Positions 56,576 through 64,000 of a DNA stretch of 64,000 bases are shown here, piece by piece (position 1 is the first letter of the stretch; every line of letters begins with the position of its first letter). The notes below the pieces were generated by a model, which did not search any database, was not told the DNA's origin, and was given only the letters and a program-made list of their open reading frames with translations. Source of the stretch: Epichloe hybrida (Eukaryota; Ascomycota; Sordariomycetes; Hypocreales; Clavicipitaceae); contig JAFEKR010000071.1 of assembly GCA_019022495.1 (NCBI GenBank), positions 22,172 to 86,171 of the forward strand, written 5' to 3'. The position numbers and the translations under genes were made by a program.

Positions 56576-59500
56576 TTTCTCTTCGCACCGCTTATGGCGA
56601 GCGGAATCACCCCCAGCACGCCTTATCTCCCGCCCAAGAATCGATCCGCGACAAGAAAACCCAGTACCAAAAGGCAAAAGGAAGAATATAACAATAGACG
56701 GAGTTGCGAGGATAGTATAAAGTTAGTCCAAAAGATGGAGAGGGCGAATTTCCGAGGTGACGTGTGGCGTTATGTCGTCGTCACTGTGCCATCCGGATGT
56801 GGAAGGGGAGGGGAAAAGAAAAGAAAAGAAAAGTGATGGCAGCCGGTGGGGTCAAAGTCAAGCAAGCAATCCTCACAATCCCCATTGTTCGCAGTTGCCT
56901 GAAGAAGAAAAGAAATCTGCCCTGTCGCCGCGCTGGCTCTGGGGTTTTCATGGAAGGTGATCCAGGGCGCATCTGGAGTCGCAATCTGTTGAAAAAGTGC
57001 GCAGGCAAGCGAAATCTTATTTCAGGGCTTTCATGGTGGCAGAACGCCTCAACTTAGTCTGGGTACTTGGAAGACAAACTCGCATCATTTTTTGATAAGC
57101 CTCGCACCAGCCTCGTGTGAATGCGAGCAACGTCGTGGTCGTGGTCGTCATCAAGTCAAGATGCAGGCCAGAGGGATTCGAGACAAGGTTCGAACCTCAA
57201 GGTTCCTCGCATGGCGGCGCATCGGCGAATGCTGTAAAGATGAAGCTGCAAAGCACGCAGCAGGTGGGTGCCAGACGCGTGGGGGGGGGGGAGGACGGAA
57301 GAGAGAAGAGTTCAGCTGCGTCTGGCGTCTGGCATCTGGCATCTGGCATCGGCGTCAATCAAGCGCTGCGTCCAAATCGGGAGGGGGAGCAGCGGTAGTT
57401 CGTCATGAAGGCAGAACTAGGCAAGCTGGGTTGATACCATCTCGTGTGCGATGGGAGGAGTCACAGGGTTGTCTGTCTTGCAAGTAGCTACTGGCCTAAC
57501 GGACCTACAGTCATGTACCTACTACACACTGTAATGTATCTGGCGCCTGACAGCCGTTGCCAAGACTTGATGTCGAGTTCCAGAGACCAACCGGCCGCCA
57601 ACCAACCAACCAACCAACAAAGGGAGGCTTGTGCAATCCACTGGATCTTGTACAATCCACTGGAAAGAAACACGCCGTGTCGTTCGATGATGCATCCATC
57701 CAACGCAGAACCTGGAAGCCATGCAGGGCAGGGACATGGAACCAGGACGCAGAATGGGATTCTGGAGAGGGGGGGGGGGGCGTGGCCGCCATGCCGTACC
57801 AGTGCTCTGGAACCGAGACCGAGACCTAAAAGTCCGTGGACTGCCCCTTCGACAAGCACTGACTGGTGGTAACAGGACCTTGTCACGCAACCCCCCCCCC
57901 CCCCTGTGTGCACACCACTGTATGTACATATCATGCATGCATGTACATGTACATACAATACGGAGCAGTCCGTGCACTGCCACTGTATGTATGTAGGAAT
58001 TGGCAAAAAGGCTCTTCGCATCAAAGACCTCCCCTCACTCGATTTATTAAAAATATCCCTCCCCGGGGCCATCTCATCCATTTATCAATCAACGAGACAA
58101 AGACTCGACAAGGGCCTACTAGTCCTTCGGCAAGGCGATCCGAAGGTCTCGGGCACACCCCAGCAATGTCGTGTCTCTCGACATCACAAAGGCCAGAAGG
58201 GAGGGCACACACACAAAAAAAAGATCAGATCATTTCTATTTGGTGTCAACCCTAATAACTGGACCGACGCACACACCTTTTGTCGACAAACCTCGCGCTA
58301 GCTTCAACGCACCCACCCAATGATGAATTCGTGCGCATGCATGCAAACTCTCGTCCACCTCGTCCTTGTCCAACGACAACCCCCCATCGCCTTACACGGC
58401 GATTCACCCAATCTCACATCCATTACGACACGAGCAACTCGCAAACCCAAAACCCCCAAGCCTCAACTGTGCGGTCCTTCCTCCCCCCCCGCGCGCACAA
58501 CCACCCAGATACCACGCCGCGGTTCACACACCCCCCTCCACCCCCCATCTCGTCCCGTTCCGTCCACCTTCATCCAAAACAGGCAACCCATCTTCTCTTC
58601 ATAGCCATCGTTACACAGCATCCTTAGCAACATACTAGTTCCCGCGTGGTCGTGAACCAATGCCATGGGTCTGTCTGTCCGTACAGGCCGTACACAACGC
58701 ACGCGGCCCAGGCAGGGAGAACCTCCCGGTACACACACTTACATAGGACAAGGCATGGGTTTTTGTCTCCCTTTGAGAAACTGACCGGGTTACCCTGCGC
58801 TGCTGGCTGCGGGTCGCGCATAATGAACGGATTCAAGCATCGGAGCAAGTGCCGCCGTCGTCCTCCAATCATCATCATCCAACACTCCTCCATATGTGTT
58901 CTACCGACATACATATCTGTCTTGTTACTACTCGCCGCATTGTCCACCTACAACCCAGACGACAACAACTCTCAGCAAAAATGAGCGTTACACGAAATGC
59001 TGTCTTGTGCACGCCGGATCCCCCCCCCTCCCCCCCCCATCTTCCTCGTGGCGTTTTCCCCAGCCCGGCCCGTCCTTCTGCGATTTCGATTGCCTTTGCT
59101 CCAAACATGTTCACCTTCTCCACTCACTTCATCTTCTTGATGACGACCATGACCATGACTGTGCACAGGACAGCTGGAAAAACAAGGTGCTGCCAGCGCT
59201 GGGTAATATGCAGACGCATCGCATCGTTGCTCTCGCCTTCAATGACAAGGCACTCGCTGCGACCAAGTTTCCAACAATATCATCAAAATGGCGAGCTGAG
59301 GCGTGTGATTACGTCATGATTGACTCATCTCATCTAAACGTCCATCGTATACTTTGCAATATCTGCCGCTGCAATCGTCTTTTTGAAAGCTCTCTGTACA
59401 AACGTATAATTGTGCCGTGTTCCCTGGCGGGTGATGCGATGGCGCCTATTATCCTCGCAGTATATAAAGTTGAGCGTCATACGCGGGCTGAAACCCGCAT

Positions 59501-60492
59501 CGAGTGCCATCCTCACTCCCGTCAACCAACAAAACTTGTTTGCTGTGTCTTCTAATCAAGACTTGCCTGTTCTGACTGGCCTTGCGGCACAGTGCACGCC
59601 TTCAAACATGGGAGAGCGGCCAAAGACAATCAATAAATTGACCAAAAAGACAGAAGACACAGAAGAGAGTAAAGAGGGGGAAAGGAAGAAGAAAAGACGA
59701 TTCCTCCTCGTCTCTATTCTTTCATTATCGCCAGGCCCATGAGTAGATGCACTCCATTTCATATCCAGACGTCCCAAATGCGCCAAACGGTCCATGAACA
59801 ACCCAATGTCTCTTCAATCAAAGTCACCCACTCCCATGCACCGTAAAGCAATGCGAGAAACCATCAAAACTTCTCAAGCCACATCATATTGCCCCACTTA
59901 CACCTTCTTGTCCTGGCAAAACAAAGCATGCTTCGTGGTAGAAAGGAATTGCCAAATGTAGCAATGGGCATCTGAAAACGAAAAAATACAGCAGGAAGAA
60001 GGGGGGGGGACAGGGACAAGCTTCGAAAAAATGGGCAGGTTGAAAAGCAGCTTCGACAATAATCATCAAATTTAGGGGGGGGCATGGTCGTGTGCGAGCC
60101 CAAAAACAATAATAAAAGAAGACACAAACATGAATAGGGGACAAATTGACCTCCTTAAAATCAGCGTTTAACTGTAGAAAGTCCTATCGTGGTGGGGGTA
60201 TGGCCTGCTGAGCCATCCGTTCTTTATTCCCTTTTCGATGGCGCCAACGCCAACACCGCTTCCTCGCGACGATACCGACAAGGCTGGACACAAAAACATG
60301 GTCCAGCCTCTTGCTGACGTGGTGTGACAGCTGTGGTATGTGTAGGAGAAGTAATGGATTCGTACAGCAATTTCATATAGTGTACAGCCGTAATCCCGTT
60401 CTGTTGTTCATCCAGGATATGATCCCTTGTTTTGAAAAGAAAGAAAAGAAAAAAAGCATGGCTGGCGTCTCAACGATTCTTCAACGTCTTCT
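56576..60492. other. Long intergenic region between the AAR2 start and the CON7-type gene end, 3.9 kb
   Basis: No credible gene was found. It has several long homopolymer G or C runs (57,281-57,291, 57,769-57,780, 57,891-57,904, 59,020-59,038, 60,001-60,009). It also has CAAC repeats (57,600-57,620) and a stretch of overlapping ATGTACAT/CATGCATG words (57,918-57,955) ending in AATACGGAG. Frames at 57,488-58,081 and 58,896-59,555 are low-complexity shadows. Confidence 0.5.
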
Positions 60493-62074
60493 CTAATGAC
60501 TAGGAGGTTGGCCGCCGTTGGCTGTGATGAAGTTGATGATCAGTTTTGCGTCCTCTGTGCTGCGTTTTCTATTTTCAAACCTCCCCCCAAAAAAAAGGAA
60601 AGACTTTCAAACTTACATTGGCTGTACATGTTTTGGTTAGGCTGTCCTCCATAAGGGGAGTGAGGCTGGTAACTAGAATACATGTGGCTCGTGCCATAGT
60701 CAGGAAGGCCTTGTTGAGGAACGCCTCCAGAGGGCGGCGCTGGATATTGCGTCGGCTGATATCCGATAGGGGGGAGTTGAACAGCGCGAGAGCCTGGATA
60801 ACTCGAAGTAGGTGTTCCATCTGGACCTTGGTCAGGTCCGCTGTTCTGAACGGCGGCGGCGGCGGCGGCGCGTTGCCGCTCCTCCTCGGCCTTGCGCTGC
60901 GCCTCCTCTTCCTTTTTTCGTTGCTTCCATTCCTTGCGAATTTCCTTGAATTCTACGCGCATGAAGTCAATACCGGGGCGGCAAGAGAGGCGCCATTCAA
61001 GGGGCTTCTTCCCAGTTGATGAGTTTTGTAACATACCTTCCGGGGTTCGTTTCTGTCCATGCGATTGCATGGTGACATGAGCATTGAGATGATTTAGCGT
61101 TCCATAGGCCTTTTCGCAGCCATTCCAACCGCACTTGTACATGCGCTCAATCTCTTCGTACCGTCGCCTTGGGCGTTTGTGCTGCTGTGCTCCGGGAATC
61201 GGTACAAACGAATACACCTAAATTTTAGCCGCGTACGTTAGCGTTGCCGGCCCAACCTCGAGATAGCGCGGTCTATAGCTCCCGACGACGAAAATAGTCC
61301 CGCTTTGTGGGTTTCCAAGTAGATCGGGGCTCGACTTCCAAAATAGGGCAAAAGTCTATATATATACATATATATATATATGACTTCGGGCACCAAAACC
61401 CATGCACGGATTCTCGCACAACAACGGGGTGTCGCAAATGCAAGCGCTTCTTTTTCAAAGTGCATTCGCAGCGGGTTGCTTACCTGATTAGGCCTCTGCT
61501 GGGGCGCGGAGGCCGGAGACTGACCATATACGCCTGGATGACCTGCTGCCATGGGAGACGCTCCATGCTGACCGTAGCCTGTCCAGTCGGGACGCGGCTG
61601 GGCATACATGCCGCTATTGGGATGGGAGTAGCTGTGCGTCATGTCTGGGTTCGGCGCATATGGTGATGCCTGCGGCGGCGGATAAGGATAGGTAGGGCTG
61701 GGCGCCGCGATGGACGGGTCTATAGGTACTCCGTTGTCAGAATGAACGGCTAGGTTTTCATGGCTTCGCCCATCCTGCGGGGAGAAGGACGGACTGTTCT
61801 GCTGTTGCGCCATACCTCCGCTGCTGTTGTTGCTTGCAGGGTGGTATGAACGCCGGATATGCTCTGGGAAAGTTCCTGATCGCGCGGACTGAGGATACAC
61901 GCCGTATTCGGAGGTGGGAGTTGCTGAAGTTGGGTAGGCGACTTCTGTCTTGACTGGATAATGCGCAGCAGACGCGTGATCTGCGGTCGAGCCTTCAGAA
62001 TGGTTGTCGCCGTAGTTGCTTGAAAAGGGCGAGGGCAAACCTGACTGCGAATACTCAGGAGCACTTCGGTCCAT
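60493..62074 (-). CDS. CON7: CON7-type C2H2 zinc-finger transcription factor
   Basis: Exons on the minus strand: 62,074-61,484, 61,217-61,037, 60,952-60,617 and 60,521-60,493, 378 residues. The N-terminal half is disordered and rich in Pro, Ser, Gln and Tyr (SPTYPYPPPQASPYAPNPD). The central block VYSFVPIPGAQQ, KRPRRRYEEIERMYKC carries one C2H2 finger: Cys226, Cys231, His244, His250 (GWNGCEKAYGTLNHLNAHVT). This is followed by a highly charged helix (EFKEIRKEWKQRKKEEEAQR) and an Ala/Gln-rich tail ending GGQPPSH. This combination matches Con7 of Magnaporthe and Fusarium, needed for conidium shape, appressorium formation and virulence-related gene expression. Splicing is supported because the intron inside TPE|EFKE restores the conserved helix. 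The name rests on recognition of the finger block. Confidence 0.82.
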
Positions 62075-64000
62075 GAAGCTGTGAGGAAGAGGCGGCTTCG
62101 TCTAAGTTTTCTGGCCAAAACAATGTGCATTCAATGTCGTGAACAGACAATGGGTGCAAACAGAGGTAAACAAAAGGCCCGACGAAGACCGTGCAATGCG
62201 TAGATTCGCGACTCTCGAATGTCTCAACAACCCGTAGCAGCGAATAGCTCTTGACTAATCCAGCTTAGCCCGGGAAAGGTCCAGTCGTTCGTTCCGAGAT
62301 GATTGACGGGCCGTTGTAAGATGCAGATGACCGACCAATGAAGGACTCGGCGTGGATAACGTATGCTCTCAATAATTGAGTTATCCAGTTAAACAATAGC
62401 TCTGATAGCAAATTCAGAATTATGTATATGTCTGAATCCAAAGTAGCCTGCCGACGAGGTAACAAAGATCGTGGTCGAAGTAGTGTTGGTGCTAGTGGAC
62501 GCGCCAGAACAAGCGGCCAAATGCAGGTTTATGAGCCCGAAGGCTTGACGGCTCCAGGAACTAGGCCGAGTCTTGGGTTGCGGAACTTTGCTAAAGACGG
62601 GGCCTAAGGATGTTTGCGCTCGCCCACGATCAGAAGTAAAAGTCAAGGGGGCTAAGATGGCTCTTGGACTAGATTGCGGAGCACGACACTAAAATAGTGC
62701 AGTATCGATTGTGGGCTCTGCCGAGCGCCCAATTCCAACTGAGTTTAGCGCCTGACTCAAGACGGGACTTGCTGGGAACCTGCTGGGATCGTGGGAGGAG
62801 GGTGAGGGAGCCAGGGAGAAGAGGGTGGGGGGGGGGGGGGGGGAATGCAAAAAGTCTCTGTCTTGCGATGGATTGAACTCTGACTTTTTTGATGAAGAGT
62901 CAGTCAGTGCGGAATACGGACCGACAGAAACAACACCAATCCAAGAAAGCCGATTCCGGGCAGTGGAGGAGGAGCGGCCTGGACAGCAAGCAGCCTAGCC
63001 TAGCCTAGCCTACCTACCGGAAAGGTCTGGTGTTGTCGACGTTGTTGTGCGTGTATGTGAGTTGCCAGTAGTGCCAGGCCATTCAAAGTTACGTGACTGA
63101 AGTTGACGTGGCGACGAAGAATTGAAGTTGCAGATTTGCGTGCGGTATTGTTGACTGAGCGAGCAGTGCGGGACCGCAGAGTTTTTTTTTTTTTTTTTTT
63201 AAACCGTCCTCTGGCGACGGGGCAAATTAACGACGGGAAAGGAAAGTAGACGAACTCCGCAACTGAGCGTCGCCCTGCGCGTAATACCAAGCAGCAAAGC
63301 GGATCTGAAAATGGTCGAAAGATAGAGCGCAGATATGGCGTAACAATGCGAATCGTTGTCTGTTGACTAAACACGCGTGTAGCGAGCACGGGTGGAAGAG
63401 GTTATTGAAAAATATTCAAAGTCGCGGCCGGGTTTATGTCAGGTCAGGTAAGGAGTCAAGTCTGGTGCTCTGTGCATACCCCACTGTAACTAACTGGACG
63501 GTGACCTGGGGCTAGAAGGCTCCTCCCCCTGGTCACTGGCTGCTCAAGCGCTGAAGCGCTGCCACCGCAGGTTCGTTCGGTCCCAGCTTCTGTCGGACAG
63601 GCAGGCAGGCAGGGCAGGCAGGCAGGCAGTGGGCAGGCTACCGGCAAACGACAGGGCAAACGACAGGGCAGCGACATGGCAGGTAACGTGACGAACAAGC
63701 CAGAAGGTGCGGTGCAGGCATGCAGGGTGCAGGATGTGGGGGGGGGGGGAGACAGGCATCTGCGAACAAGCAGGAGACAAGGCAATGACAGACTTCCCAA
63801 GTGGTTGCGATGGGCTTGATGATGCAAAATTGAACGGCAAAATCTCTCTATCTGCTATGCGGCAAAGTCATTGACAGGACAGCGTTCATTACGATTGTGT
63901 TTTTGCCTCGTTGTCTCGCTGTCTGCATCGTCTCACACAAGTCTTTCAAAATAAGCAGGCAGGCATTGGGGGAGAAGGGGGGGGGGGGGCGAAGTGGGGA
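62075..64000. other. Upstream region of the CON7-type gene, to the window edge
   Basis: Probable promoter and leader of the regulator. It contains a 17-base G run (62,827-62,843), a 19-base T run (63,182-63,200), a GCAG/GGCA tetramer array (63,597-63,637) and G runs at 63,738-63,749 and 63,977-63,989. No gene was seen; a leader intron cannot be excluded. Confidence 0.5.
63597..63637. repeat. GGCA/GCAG tetramer array
   Basis: Tandem GGCA units with one GGGCA variant. Confidence 0.88.

Noticed and set aside
57185..57205. GGTTCGAACC, resembling a tRNA box B
   Set aside because: The T stem is not supported and no cloverleaf can be drawn.
57488..58081. 197-codon minus-strand frame
   Set aside because: It spans two homopolymer runs, has overlapping frames on both strands and shows no domain.
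60546..61019. 157-codon plus-strand frame opposite the CON7-type gene
   Set aside because: Antisense shadow, partly produced by an Ala-coding GCC repeat.

Overview
This window is from a filamentous ascomycete. Most coding genes are interrupted by short spliceosomal introns of about 50-90 bp with GTRNGT donors and internal CTAAC/CTGAC-like branch sequences. The recognised proteins are typical of Pezizomycotina (a CON7-type zinc-finger regulator, the long NAD-dependent glutamate dehydrogenase, a Tea4/Bud14-type SH3 protein, AIM18, SEC72). The left end shows the C-to-T/G-to-A decay of repeat-induced point mutation (RIP). Sordariomycetes, probably Hypocreales, is my inference; the species cannot be read from the sequence.

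Positions 1 to about 18,835 are an AT-rich, gene-free block of decayed transposons. At the far left is a Ty1/Copia pol relic on the minus strand, running off the window. Positions 6,315-16,653 hold a minus-strand hAT transposase gene. It is split in two by a complete but decayed Ty3/Gypsy element with a chromodomain (9,214-16,439), which has 219-bp LTRs and a perfect 5-bp target duplication (CTTTT). Removing the insertion restores the hAT reading frame across the junction. The two LTRs show mirror-image RIP: only their inner halves are mutated. Pentamer (ACATT) arrays lie on both sides of this composite, and decamer and nonamer arrays lie just beyond the hAT 3' end. Base composition switches abruptly to ordinary gene-bearing DNA at about 18,836-18,920.

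Positions 18,920-64,000 are euchromatic and gene-bearing but sparse, with long intergenic stretches of 1-5 kb. Gene order: AP-2 mu adaptin (+), a Cys-rich small protein (+), an uncharacterised small protein (+), SEC72 (-), RPL16 (-), a BAG/ubiquitin-like protein (-), a dithiol glutaredoxin (+), AIM18 (-), GDH2 (+), a Tea4/Bud14-type SH3 polarity protein (+, with one in-frame TAG), RPL32 (-), RPS16 (+), AAR2 (-), and a CON7-type C2H2 regulator (-).

These are conserved housekeeping or developmental genes rather than one pathway. RPL32 and RPS16 share a 419-bp divergent promoter carrying a telomere-like box next to a CACGTG box. The BAG and glutaredoxin genes are also divergent. No biosynthetic cluster, CRISPR array, rRNA or convincing tRNA gene was seen. 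The points most worth following are the half-and-half RIP of the LTR pair, the in-frame TAG in the Tea4/Bud14 gene, the ribosomal-protein promoter, and the cluster of TACGGAGTA nonamers between AIM18 and GDH2.
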